Part shown: one piece after another, positions 25,848 through 33,999 of the stretch
How the letters are laid out: every line of letters begins with the position of its first letter
How positions within the stretch are numbered: the first letter of the stretch is position 1
From: DATAVB01 sp036267955
GTDB lineage: Bacteria > Actinomycetota > Actinomycetes > Mycobacteriales > QHCD01
Length of the DNA: 64,000 bases
Assembly (NCBI GenBank): GCA_036267955.1
Contig: DATAVB010000148.1
Location: 1-64,000, forward strand
Direction of reading: 5' to 3'
Position numbers and translations under genes: made by a program
Notes under the pieces: model-generated
Databases searched by the model: none
The model's input: only the letters and a program-made list of their open reading frames with translations
Told to the model about the DNA's origin: nothing

Positions 25848-26873
25848 TCACATCCGACCGGCGGCCACCGCGTCGCTGACCCACGGGATGACCTCGTCCA
25901 GCATCTCCTCCAGCGACGTCGAGCACCGGAAACCGAGCACCTCCTCGGCCTTGGCCACCGCCGGCACCCGCTTCTGCACGTCGTACTCGAAGGACGGATC
26001 GGAGACCAGTCGCAGCGGGACGTCGCCCTTGAGCTTGCGCCAGATGACCCCGGCCAGTTCCCGGACGCTGGTCGATTCCGCGGTGGAGATGTTGAAATCC
26101 TCGTTGCGGGCGGCGTCGGCCTCCATGCAGGCGACGATGCCGCGGGCCAGGTCACCGCCGTACGTGTAATGCCGGATCTGGTTGCCGTCGCCGAGAATGT
26201 GCAGCGGGTCCTGGCCCTTGACGATCTTCTGCACGAGGTCCGGCACGACGTGGCTCATCGCCAGCTTGATATTGCCCGAGGTGACCTCCACATCGGACAG
26301 TGCCCGGCCCTCGCCGATGCCGACACAGTTGAACGGCCGGACGATCGTGTACGGCAACTCGTACTGGTCCCAGGCGGCGCGGGCGTAGTACTCCACGGCC
26401 AGTTTCTGAAATCCGTACGAGGACAGCGGCGGCGGAATCTTCCGCTCGTCGCCCTCGGCCGACGGCCAGTGGTCGGTCGACTCGTACACCATCGAGCTGG
26501 ACAGATAGGTGACCTTCTTGAGCGAGCCGGTGCGGTGCGCCTTGATCGCGGCGTCGCACTGCGAGGCCATGATGCGCTCATTGGTGGCCAGCAGGTCATA
26601 GGCGAAGGTGTGGAAATACGAAATGCCGCCGATCATCGCGGCACCGGCGATGAAATGCTCGCAGTCCGACAGCAGTTCGGTCATCAGCTCGACATCGCGG
26701 GCGTCACCCTCGACCAGCCGGTAATGCGGATTGCTGTCGTAGGAACGGACCACTTTCCCGTACTTGGAGAAGTTGTCGATCCCCACGACGTCGTAACCCC
26801 GGCCGAGAAGCTCCTCGACGACATAGCCGCCGATGAATCCCGCCGAGCCGCTGACCAGTACCTTGCCCGCCAT
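25848..26873 (-). CDS. NAD-dependent sugar epimerase/dehydratase (SDR)
   Basis: The protein is 341 aa. The Rossmann motif GSAGFIGG lies at residues 8-15, the catalytic Y-x-x-x-K is SSYGFQKLAVEYY, and an SSSMVYE strand precedes it, as in UDP-glucose 4-epimerase-like enzymes. ATG at 26873 has AAGGA six bases upstream; ATG at 26879 overlaps the glycosyltransferase stop (ATGA) and would add two residues. It follows the glycosyltransferase and dehydrogenase genes in one operon, probably supplying a modified nucleotide sugar for a surface glycan. Confidence 0.85.
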   Translation of the reverse strand: MAGKVLVSGSAGFIGGYVVEELLGRGYDVVGIDNFSKYGKVVRSYDSNPHYRLVEGDARDVELMTELLSDCEHFIAGAAMIGGISYFHTFAYDLLATNERIMASQCDAAIKAHRTGSLKKVTYLSSSMVYESTDHWPSAEGDERKIPPPLSSYGFQKLAVEYYARAAWDQYELPYTIVRPFNCVGIGEGRALSDVEVTSGNIKLAMSHVVPDLVQKIVKGQDPLHILGDGNQIRHYTYGGDLARGIVACMEADAARNEDFNISTAESTSVRELAGVIWRKLKGDVPLRLVSDPSFEYDVQKRVPAVAKAEEVLGFRCSTSLEEMLDEVIPWVSDAVAAGRM

Positions 26874-26875
26874 CG

Positions 26876-27628
26876 TCATCCTTTCGCTCGCTGCGCCAGA
26901 ATGTTGCGCAGTCCAGTGACATCGGTACGGGGGCCGAATGCGAGCCGGTACCACCGCAGGTATTTCGGGATCCACGCCCACACCTTGAAATTGGAGACGC
27001 CGGCGTCCCGGTCAAGCCAGATCGTCGGAATCTCCGCCACCGGCAACCGCAGCCGGCGCGCCTTGGCCGTCAGTTCCAACCCGATCTCGAAGCCGTGCCG
27101 GCTGTCGATGCCGACCGAGCGCACAAAAGCCCGGTCGTACGCCTTGTAGGAATTCGTGGCGTCCCGGGTGCCGATGCGGGCGAAGAGATACAGGCTGCGC
27201 CCGGCGCTGCGGGACAGCATTCCCTTCAGCCACGGGCCGCCGACCTGCTGCCCGCCCGGGGCATAACGAGACGCGGCGGCCACCACAACGCCACGTTCGA
27301 CCAGTCGGGCCAGCGGGACGATCTGTGCCGGGTCGTCGGAGCCGTCGGCCATCGTCACCACCACGATGCCGGCCCGGGCATGCTCGATGCCGAACCGGAT
27401 CGCGTTGGCCGGACCGCGGCCGTAGGTATTGACCAGCATTCGCAGTTTGGGTTCGTGATCGGCGTACTTCTCCAGCGCCGGCACGGTTGTATCGTCGGTG
27501 CTGTCGACCACAACCGCCACCTCACAAGGGATCTGCACCGCGGCGAAAATCCGGTCCAGGCACGGGATGATGGCATCGCCTTCGTTGTAGGCGGGCACGA
27601 CGACGCTGACTCTCGGCTCGTCCGTCAT
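26876..27628 (-). CDS. Family 2 glycosyltransferase
   Basis: The protein is 250 aa with the GT-A fold opening VSVVVPAYNEGDAIIPCL, a VVVDSTDDTT strand and a MADGSDDP nucleotide-binding region. No membrane segment is seen except perhaps a weak one near the end, so it resembles dolichyl-phosphate-sugar-synthase-like cytoplasmic GT2 enzymes. ATG at 27628 overlaps the upstream dehydrogenase stop (ATGA). Donor and acceptor are unknown. The context suggests glycan assembly with the neighbouring uronate-forming enzyme. Confidence 0.87.
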   Translation of the reverse strand: MTDEPRVSVVVPAYNEGDAIIPCLDRIFAAVQIPCEVAVVVDSTDDTTVPALEKYADHEPKLRMLVNTYGRGPANAIRFGIEHARAGIVVVTMADGSDDPAQIVPLARLVERGVVVAAASRYAPGGQQVGGPWLKGMLSRSAGRSLYLFARIGTRDATNSYKAYDRAFVRSVGIDSRHGFEIGLELTAKARRLRLPVAEIPTIWLDRDAGVSNFKVWAWIPKYLRWYRLAFGPRTDVTGLRNILAQRAKG

Positions 27629-28827
27629 ATCAGCACCCCACCGCCCAGCACATTCCATACGTCGGCGACCGGCTTGCTCAGCTTCAATTCGTGGTATTCC
27701 TTGTGCGGCGCACCGACGATCAGCAGGTCCGCCCGCTCGATCACCTGCTCCAGCGGCAACAGGTCGTCATCGACCGTCACGTAGGGATCGGTGCAGAGCA
27801 CGCGTTTGCTGCGGAAGGCGAGCAGCCGTTTCAGCTTGTACGAAAGGCTGGCCCGGATATCGTCCGAGCCGGCCTTGAATGCCATTCCGAGAATTCCCAC
27901 CGTCAGCTCGCTCAACGGAAAACGCCGTTCCAACTGGCTGACAATGTAGAGCGGAAGCCCCTCGTTGATCAGCATCGCGGAATGTCCGAGGAAGAACTGG
28001 TTGTCGTTGAACGCGGCCAGCTGCATGGTGTCCTTGAACAGGCACGGTCCGGCGGCGAAACCGGCACCCGGCAGGTCTTTCGCCCGCGGATATTCGTACG
28101 CCAGCGCCTGCCGGATCCGCTCGTAATCCAGGCCCTGGCTGTTGGCGATCATGTAGAACTGGTTGGCGGCGGCGAATTTCAGATACCGCCAGGAATTCGT
28201 GAAGAGCTTGGCCAGCTCGGCCTCTTCCGGTTCCAGCATGACGATCTCGTCGGTGAGCCGGCGGAACACCTCGGCGGCCCGCTCCCGGACGCGGTCGCTG
28301 CGCGCCGCCACCAGCTGCGGCAGGCTGAACAGCTCGGTCATCGCATGCCCCTCGGCGATCCGCTCCGGGCAGAACGCGACGTCGACCGCCAATCCGGCCT
28401 CGGACAGCACCCGCTCGACCAGCTTCGTGACGCCCGGATAGACCGTGCTGCGCAGGATCAGCAGCTGCCCCGAGCGCATGAATCCGGTGGTGGTGCCGAG
28501 CGCACGTGGAATCGCATGCGGGTCAGGATTCAGGTGCTCGTCGACCGGCGTACCGATCACCACGATCACCGTGTCGGCCAGTCCGGCGACGGCCGGGTCA
28601 GTCGAGGCGCGCAACCGGCCCGAGTCGACGACGTCGCGCAGGATCGGGGCCGCGCCCGGCTCGGCGAACGGCAGCACGCCGGCGTTGACCTGATCGACCG
28701 CCTGCTGGCTGGTGTCGCAGATGACCACGGCGGCGCCGCGGTGGGCCAGCGCGATCGACAACGGCAGCCCGACGTGCCCGCCACCGCCGATCACCACGAT
28801 GTCGCAAGCCGGCGCGTCCGCTGTCAC
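27625..28827 (-). CDS. UDP-glucose/GDP-mannose-type nucleotide-sugar dehydrogenase
   Basis: The protein is 400 aa. GGGGHVGLPLSIALA is the N-terminal NAD-binding loop, GTPVDEHLNPD and RSTVYPGVT follow as in UDP-sugar dehydrogenases, and AAGPCLFKDT holds the catalytic cysteine. The three domains (NAD-binding, central dimerisation helix, UDP-binding C-terminus) are complete. It oxidises a nucleotide sugar at C6 to a uronate. The WecC-like (UDP-ManNAc) group is the closest look, but I cannot fix the substrate. It is first of a three-gene operon. GTG start with GGGAGA upstream. Confidence 0.88.
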   Translation of the reverse strand: MTADAPACDIVVIGGGGHVGLPLSIALAHRGAAVVICDTSQQAVDQVNAGVLPFAEPGAAPILRDVVDSGRLRASTDPAVAGLADTVIVVIGTPVDEHLNPDPHAIPRALGTTTGFMRSGQLLILRSTVYPGVTKLVERVLSEAGLAVDVAFCPERIAEGHAMTELFSLPQLVAARSDRVRERAAEVFRRLTDEIVMLEPEEAELAKLFTNSWRYLKFAAANQFYMIANSQGLDYERIRQALAYEYPRAKDLPGAGFAAGPCLFKDTMQLAAFNDNQFFLGHSAMLINEGLPLYIVSQLERRFPLSELTVGILGMAFKAGSDDIRASLSYKLKRLLAFRSKRVLCTDPYVTVDDDLLPLEQVIERADLLIVGAPHKEYHELKLSKPVADVWNVLGGGVLI

Positions 28828-28972
28828 AGGTCTCCCACCTCTCGACGTAACAACGAAGGACGCACACTCCGCCGCCGAGGGTTGACCCCGACGTCATATC
28901 CCAGGATCCCATCGTGCCGTCTTCGCGACCGCTGGGGGCGCGGGACAGCGTGCCACATCAAGTCGGCTGCTG

Positions 28973-30076
28973 TCAGAGCAGGACGAGATCGTCCCGGTGC
29001 ACGACTTCCCGGCGGTGGTCGGCATCCAGGTCGCGGGTTGAGCGGCCCAGCAGGGCCGGCAACTCGCTCGCGTCGTAGTTCACCAACCCGCGGGCGACCG
29101 TGCGCTCGTCCGGCCCGAGCAGCTCGATCGGGTCGCCGGCGCTGAAATCTCCGCGTACGGCGGTGATGCCGGCGGCCAGTAGGGAGGCGCGGCGGCGCAC
29201 CACGGCGGTGACCGCGCCGGCATCCAGGATGAGCTGGCCGTGTGGCGTGGTGGCGTGCCGCAGCCAGAACAGCCGCGACTTGCCGCGCCGACCGGTCGGC
29301 TGGAACACGGTGCCGCCGTCGCCGGCCAGGGCCGGGACCACCCGGTCGGCCGAGGCGAGCAGCACCGCGATGCCCTCGCTGGTCGCGATCCGGGCCGCCT
29401 CGACCTTGCTCGCCATGCCGCCGGTGCCAAGCCCGGCCGATCCGCTGCGGCCGGCCCGCACCACGGCCAGATCCGCCTCGTTGCGCACCACGTCCAGCCG
29501 CCGGGCCTCCGGCTTACGCGGGTCGGTGGTGAAGAGACCATCCACATCGGACAGAAGGATCAGCGCGGTCGCGGTCACCAGGTGCGACACCAGCGCGGCG
29601 AGCCGGTCGTTGTCGCCGAACCGGATCTCCTCGGTGGCCACGGCGTCGTTCTCGTTGATGATCGGTACGACTCCGAGGCCGAGGAGTCGGTCGAGGGTCC
29701 GCCGGGCGTTGCGGTAGTGCGCCCGGCGGACCAGGTCGTCGGCGGTCAGCAGCACCTGGCCGACGGTCAGTCCGTGCCGGGCGAAGGAGGCGGCATAACG
29801 CTCGATCAGCACCATCTGGCCGACGCTGGCGGCGGCCTGCTGGGTGGCAAGGTCGCGCGGCCGGCGGGGCAGGCCCAGCGGCGCCAGGCCGGCGGCGATC
29901 GCGCCGGAGGAGACCAGCACGACCTGGTGGCCGGCCCGCTGCCGGGCGGCGAGAGCGTCGACCAACGCGTCGAGCCGGACCGGGTCCAGGCCGCCGGCCA
30001 TCGTGGTCAGCGACGAGGAGCCGACCTTCACCACCACCGGGCTGGCGTCGCGTACCGCCTGCCGCACGCCTGTCAC
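28973..30076 (-). CDS. proB: Glutamate 5-kinase
   Basis: The protein is 367 aa from the GTG at 30076, chosen because AAGGAG lies eight bases upstream. The kinase domain opens VVVKVGSSSLTT and carries VSSGAIAAG, PIINENDAVAT and FGDNDRLAALVS; a C-terminal PUA domain (about residues 270-355) is present. It phosphorylates glutamate in the first step of proline synthesis and is normally inhibited by proline. The gene follows obgE in the usual actinobacterial order, with a large palindrome between them. Confidence 0.95.
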   Translation of the reverse strand: MTGVRQAVRDASPVVVKVGSSSLTTMAGGLDPVRLDALVDALAARQRAGHQVVLVSSGAIAAGLAPLGLPRRPRDLATQQAAASVGQMVLIERYAASFARHGLTVGQVLLTADDLVRRAHYRNARRTLDRLLGLGVVPIINENDAVATEEIRFGDNDRLAALVSHLVTATALILLSDVDGLFTTDPRKPEARRLDVVRNEADLAVVRAGRSGSAGLGTGGMASKVEAARIATSEGIAVLLASADRVVPALAGDGGTVFQPTGRRGKSRLFWLRHATTPHGQLILDAGAVTAVVRRRASLLAAGITAVRGDFSAGDPIELLGPDERTVARGLVNYDASELPALLGRSTRDLDADHRREVVHRDDLVLL

Positions 30077-30102
30077 CGTCCGCACTCCTTCCGCGCCCGC
30101 CA

Positions 30103-30161
30103 TTTCCCGCCAATGTGGCGTTGGGGCAATCTAGTCACCCCAATGCCACATTGGCGGGAAA
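30103..30161. repeat. Large palindrome between obgE and proB
   Basis: Two 24-base arms (30103-30126 and 30138-30161) match at 23 positions, with a G-T wobble at the other, around an 11-base spacer CAATCTAGTCA. The left end is TTTCCCGCCAATGTGGC. It begins 14 bases after the obgE stop and ends 26 bases before the proB start. It could attenuate readthrough from obgE into proB, or be another dispersed element. Confidence 0.8.
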
Positions 30162-30174
30162 CTGCCGGCAGTGG

Positions 30175-31617
30175 TCAGTCGGTCAACTCGTCGTCCTGCG
30201 GCTGACGGCGGGCCCGTTTGGCCGCCCGGCGAGCCTCCGCGCCGACCCGGGAGTTGTCCTCGAGCCGCATGTCGGTCCCCCGCCGGCTGGGCGTGTACTC
30301 CTCCGCGGTCGGCTGCCAATCGAAGGTGACCCCGCCGATGCTGACCGGATCGCCAGCCTTGGCGCCGGCCTTGGCCAACTGGTCCTCGACGCCGATCCGG
30401 GCCAGCCGGTCGGCCAGATAACCGACCGCCTCGTCGTTGCCGAAGTCGGTCTGCCGGACCCACCGCTCCGGGCGGGTGCCGGTGACCAGGTAACCGTCCG
30501 GGTCCTCCGGGTCGCGGGACACCGTGAACGAGGTGTCACCGCCGCCGGGCTGCGGGCGCAATACGATCCGGGTCGGCTCGGCCTCCGGGGCGGCCGCCCG
30601 GGCCGCGGTGACCTGCTCGGCCATTGCGTAGGCGAGCTGGTCGAGACCGGCGCGGGTCGCCACGCTGATCTCGAAGATCGGCCAGCCGCGCTCCTGCAGG
30701 TCCGGTCGGACCAGCTCGGCGAGCTCGCGCGCCTCGGGCACGTCCAGCTTGTTCAGCGCGACGATCCGTGGCCGTTCGGCGAGGTCGGCGGCGAACGACC
30801 CGAGCGAGCGGTATTCGGCGAGCTCCCGTTCCACCGCGTCAATGTCCGCCACCGGGTCGCGGTCGGGCTCCTCGGTGGCGCAGTCGACGACATGCACCAG
30901 TACGGCGCAGCGCTCGACGTGTCGCAGGAACTCCAGCCCCAGGCCCTTTCCGGAGGCCGCGCCGGGGATCAGCCCCGGTACGTCGGCGACCGTGAATTCG
31001 GCCTCGCCGGCGGTGACGACACCGAGGTTGGGCACCAGCGTCGTGAACGGGTAGTCGGCGATCTTCGGCCGGGCCGCGGACAGCGCCGCGACCAGCGAGG
31101 ACTTCCCGGCGCTGGGAAAGCCGATCAAGCCGACGTCGGCGACGCTCTTGAGCTCCAGTACGACGTCCAACTCCTCGCCCGGCTCACCGAGCAGCGCGAA
31201 GCCGGGGGTCTTGCGGCGACTGGAGGCGAGCGCCGCGTTGCCGAGGCCGCCGTGCCCGCCGTGCGCGACGACGTGCCGGGTGCCGTCGCCGACCAGGTCG
31301 GCCAGCACCTCGCCATCCTGGGTCTGTACGACCGTGCCGCTGGGGACGCGCAGCTCCAGGTCCACGCCGGTGGCGCCGTTGCGGTTGCTGCCCTCGCCCT
31401 GTTTGCCGTTGCCGGCGCGCTGGTGCGGGCGGCGCTGGAAGTCCAGCAGAGTGTGGGCGCCGGCGTCGACGACCAGGACGATGTCGCCGCCCTTCCCGCC
31501 GTTGCCGCCATCGGGGCCACCGAGCGGCTTGAACTTCTCGCGGTGCACCGAGGCGCAGCCGTGCCCACCGTTACCGGCGGCGACATGCAACACCGCCCGG
31601 TCGACGAACGACGTCAC
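30175..31617 (-). CDS. obgE: GTPase ObgE/CgtA
   Basis: The protein is 480 aa. The Gly-rich OBG fold occupies residues 1-158 (VAAGNGGHGCAS, GGPDGGNGGKGG), then the G domain with GFPSAGKSS, DVPGLI and NKLD, and the actinobacterial OCT domain (about 350-430). A basic tail ends the protein. Obg is a ribosome-associated GTPase linked to 50S assembly and ppGpp sensing. GTG start with AGGAGGAATT directly upstream. Downstream of rpmA-rplU as in most bacteria. Confidence 0.97.
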   Translation of the reverse strand: MTSFVDRAVLHVAAGNGGHGCASVHREKFKPLGGPDGGNGGKGGDIVLVVDAGAHTLLDFQRRPHQRAGNGKQGEGSNRNGATGVDLELRVPSGTVVQTQDGEVLADLVGDGTRHVVAHGGHGGLGNAALASSRRKTPGFALLGEPGEELDVVLELKSVADVGLIGFPSAGKSSLVAALSAARPKIADYPFTTLVPNLGVVTAGEAEFTVADVPGLIPGAASGKGLGLEFLRHVERCAVLVHVVDCATEEPDRDPVADIDAVERELAEYRSLGSFAADLAERPRIVALNKLDVPEARELAELVRPDLQERGWPIFEISVATRAGLDQLAYAMAEQVTAARAAAPEAEPTRIVLRPQPGGGDTSFTVSRDPEDPDGYLVTGTRPERWVRQTDFGNDEAVGYLADRLARIGVEDQLAKAGAKAGDPVSIGGVTFDWQPTAEEYTPSRRGTDMRLEDNSRVGAEARRAAKRARRQPQDDELTD

Positions 31618-31670
31618 AATTCCTCCTCGGTTGCGCCGATCCGATCGGCAGCCGCCACGACCCCAACTTT

Positions 31671-31725
31671 CATGATCATGATCGGTTTTTGGTTGCTATA
31701 GCCCCAACCACCGATCACGATCATG
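31671..31725. repeat. Dispersed palindromic element, type A copy 2
   Basis: This 55-bp element begins CATGATCATGATCGG, contains GTTGCTATAGCCCCAAC at the centre and ends CGATCACGATCATG. Its reverse complement matches the element at 11287-11341 almost base for base. It sits between rpmA and obgE, so it may lie within the operon transcript. Confidence 0.75.
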
Positions 31726-31770
31726 AAATTTCGGCGGCGAGCGGGGTTTCGGCGGCGGAGTGACTGCATG

Positions 31771-31806
31771 CGAAAGGCGGGCCGGCAGAGTGCCGACCCG
31801 CCTTCG
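31771..31806 (-). terminator. Hairpin after rpmA
   Basis: CGAAAGGCGGGCCGGCA pairs with TGCCGACCCGCCTTCG as a 16-bp stem with one bulged A, a G-U pair and a three-base loop. It starts 27 bases after the rpmA stop. There is no U-tract on the minus strand, so it would be an I-shaped (hairpin-only) terminator of the kind common in actinobacteria, or an mRNA-stabilising end. Confidence 0.5.
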
Positions 31807-31832
31807 AAAAACGTGCTCCCGGAGGGGCTGGG

Positions 31833-32090
31833 TCAGCCCTCCACCGGAACGATGTTGACCGTCTTGCGGCCACGCTTGAGACCGAACTGCACGGCGCCGG
31901 GGTGCAGTGCGAACAGTGTGTCGTCCTTGCCGCGGCCAACGCTCACCCCCGGGTGGAAGTGGGTGCCACGCTGCCGGACGATGATCTCGCCTGCGTTGAC
32001 GACCTGGCCGCCGAAACGCTTCACGCCGAGGCGCTGTGCGTTGGAGTCACGGCCGTTGCGCGAGGATGAGGCGCCCTTTTTATGTGCCAT
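31833..32090 (-). CDS. rpmA: 50S ribosomal protein L27
   Basis: The protein is 85 aa, opening MAHKKGASSSRNGRDSNAQR, an exact family start, with FGGQVVNAGEIIVRQRGT following. The N-terminal tail reaches the peptidyl-transferase centre. Eight bases after rplU, in the same transcript. Confidence 0.98.
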   Translation of the reverse strand: MAHKKGASSSRNGRDSNAQRLGVKRFGGQVVNAGEIIVRQRGTHFHPGVSVGRGKDDTLFALHPGAVQFGLKRGRKTVNIVPVEG

Positions 32091-32098
32091 GTCGCGAT

Positions 32099-32413
32099 CT
32101 ACTTCCCGCTCTCGATGCCGGTGACCTTGACGAGGGTCAGGTGCTGACGGTGACCCTGACGCTTGTGGTACCGAGTCTTGTTCTTGAACTTGTGAATCTT
32201 GATCTTCGGGCCCTTGCCGTGGCTGACGACCTCGGCGGTCACCGATGCCTTGGCCAGCGCGGCCGCGTCACTGGTGACGGTCTCGCCGTCGACCAGCAGG
32301 ACCGCCGGCAGAGCCAGGCTGGCGCCCGGCTCCTCGGCGAGGGAGTTGACCTCGAGCTCGTCGCCGACCGCGACCTTGTACTGCCGCCCGCCGCTCTTGA
32401 CGATCGCGTACAC
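32099..32413 (-). CDS. rplU: 50S ribosomal protein L21
   Basis: The protein is 104 aa starting at GTG 32413 (VYAIVKSGGRQYKVAVGD), which is where L21 proteins begin. A longer frame to 32491 exists but adds non-conserved residues. The end KIHKFKNKTRYHKRQGHRQ is typical. An AAAGGAAG stretch lies upstream of the start. First gene of rplU-rpmA-obgE-proB. Confidence 0.97.
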   Translation of the reverse strand: MYAIVKSGGRQYKVAVGDELEVNSLAEEPGASLALPAVLLVDGETVTSDAAALAKASVTAEVVSHGKGPKIKIHKFKNKTRYHKRQGHRQHLTLVKVTGIESGK

Positions 32414-32526
32414 GACCGAACCCACTTCCTTTTCGTCTGCCTGTTTCTGTCTGCTAGCACCAACGGCGGCCCGACTGTTGCCACCGGGCACACACAGAAA
32501 TAGTGCGCACTGCGCACCGACGTCCT

Positions 32527-32556
32527 AGGGTACGGACCCGCCGGCGCGAAGGTCAA
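32527..32556 (-). promoter_or_regulatory. Probable promoter of the rplU operon
   Basis: On the minus strand, TTGACC (32556-32551) and TACCCT (32532-32527) are separated by 18 bases, about 115 bases upstream of the rplU start. This fits a housekeeping-sigma promoter. The transcribed leader of about 105 bases could carry L21-type feedback control, but I see no known motif. Confidence 0.55.
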
Positions 32557-32563
32557 ACCGGGG

Positions 32564-33280
32564 TCAACGGGCCGAGATGTGGGCCTGCAAAATCTCGGTG
32601 TACCGGGCCGGGTAGCCATCCCCCGGGCCGTTCTGCTCATCGTCGCCGGCCGCGGCGATCCGGCGCAGCACGTCCATCCCGCCGATGACCTGGCCGAACG
32701 GAGTGTAGGCCGGCGACAGGGTGGTGTCCTTCCAGGTGAAGAAGAACTGCGAGCCGTTGGTGTCCGGCCCGGCGTTGGCCATCGCCACCGTGCCGGCCGG
32801 GTAGGTCGCGCCGGTGAGGTTCTCGTCGTTGAACTGGTAGCCGGGCCCGCCGCTGCCGGTGCCGGTCGGGTCGCCGCACTGCAGCACGTAGATCCGGTCG
32901 GTGGTGAGCCGGTGGCAGTGGGTCCGGTCGAAGTACGCCCGCTGAGCCAGGAACCGGAACGAGTTGGTGGTGCACGGCGCCTTGTCGGTCAGCATCCGGA
33001 TCGTGATCACGCCCTGGGTGGTGACCAACCGGACGAGGTACGGCTGCGCGGCTTTCTTGGCGTCGAAGGTCGGGATCCCCTTGAACCGGTCGGCCGGCTT
33101 CACCGCGGTGTAGCCGCAGGCGTTGTCGGTCGTGTTGGCGGGTTTCACCGCCGGTGCGGACGCCAGGGATCGACCTGCGGTGTGCGATGCGGCGCCGGTC
33201 GTCACACCGGCGGAGGCGACGCCGGTCCAGCCCAGCGCGACCGCCAGGGCCGCCATTCCGAAGATCGTACGAGCGCGCAT
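32564..33280 (-). CDS. Secreted cyclophilin-type peptidyl-prolyl isomerase
   Basis: The protein is 238 aa with a signal peptide (residues 1-24, MRARTIFGMAALAVALGW then a small-residue cleavage site). The cyclophilin domain carries FDRTHCHRLTTDRIYVLQCGDPTGTG, GTVAMANAGPDTNGSQFFF and FGQVIGGMDVLRRI, which match the catalytic and binding residues, although the active-site Arg region is slightly altered. It probably assists folding outside the membrane. GGGAGAAGGG precedes the ATG. Confidence 0.9.
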   Translation of the reverse strand: MRARTIFGMAALAVALGWTGVASAGVTTGAASHTAGRSLASAPAVKPANTTDNACGYTAVKPADRFKGIPTFDAKKAAQPYLVRLVTTQGVITIRMLTDKAPCTTNSFRFLAQRAYFDRTHCHRLTTDRIYVLQCGDPTGTGSGGPGYQFNDENLTGATYPAGTVAMANAGPDTNGSQFFFTWKDTTLSPAYTPFGQVIGGMDVLRRIAAAGDDEQNGPGDGYPARYTEILQAHISAR

Positions 33281-33315
33281 GGAACGGCCCTTCTCCCGAC
33301 AATGAGGGCGTCAGC

Positions 33316-33999
33316 CTAGAGCGCGGCGGGCCGTTCCAGCCAGCCCCGCGTCGGCCACGCCTCCTGCCGCCAGGCGGCGTCCCAGAACATCCACTCGTAC
33401 TCACAGCCCCGCACGAAGGCCGCCGTCATCCGGTCGCGGACCGCCGGGCCGGCGTCGGCCGCGACCCGGTCGGCGATCCCCTTCGCGGCCTGCACCGAGG
33501 CGGCGAACGACTCGTCGGCGTACGTCGCGATCCACCGCTCGTACGGATGGCCGTCCAGGCGGCCGATCCCGGCGGCGATGTGGCTGCCGACGTGCGCATA
33601 GACCCAGAAGCACGGCAACACCGCGGCGACGAGCTCGGCGTAGCCACCGGTCAGCGCCACCGAATGCAGGAACGACACGTACGCCAGCGCTGAGGGAGCG
33701 GTGGCGATGCCGGAAACGTCGATGCCCTCGAGATATCCGGCGTGCAGGGTGCGCTCGGCGATCAGGGCCGTCTGGGCGCTGTGAGCGTAGAACGCCGCGT
33801 CGTCGGCATTCTCGGCCCGGGTCGAGGCCGCGGCGAGCGCCTGGGAGAAACCGACGAGATAACGGGAATCCTGGGCGAGATAGAAATGGAACCGGTCGCG
33901 GTCGAGCGTCCCGTCGGCCAGGGCCCGGTTGAACGGGTGATCCAGGATGGCCTGCTGCAGGTCGGCCGTCCGGGTCCACACCTCGGCGCAGAAATTCAT
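33316..33999 (-). CDS. tenA: TenA thiaminase II / aminopyrimidine aminohydrolase
   Basis: The protein is 227 aa. The catalytic cysteine lies in VLPCFWVYAHVG (near residue 129), and YEWMFWDAAW near the end holds the paired Glu. TenA recovers the pyrimidine moiety from degraded thiamin. It is last of the thiM-thiE-thiD-tenA operon, and its ATG overlaps the thiD stop (ATGA). Confidence 0.93.
   Translation of the reverse strand: MNFCAEVWTRTADLQQAILDHPFNRALADGTLDRDRFHFYLAQDSRYLVGFSQALAAASTRAENADDAAFYAHSAQTALIAERTLHAGYLEGIDVSGIATAPSALAYVSFLHSVALTGGYAELVAAVLPCFWVYAHVGSHIAAGIGRLDGHPYERWIATYADESFAASVQAAKGIADRVAADAGPAVRDRMTAAFVRGCEYEWMFWDAAWRQEAWPTRGWLERPAAL

Noticed and set aside
30077..30103. ATG at 30103 as the proB start
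   Set aside because: It lies at the tip of the palindrome without a ribosome binding site; GTG at 30076 has AAGGAG eight bases upstream.
32414..32491. N-terminal extension of L21
   Set aside because: L21 proteins begin at the VYAIV segment; the extra 26 residues are not conserved and overlap the likely leader.
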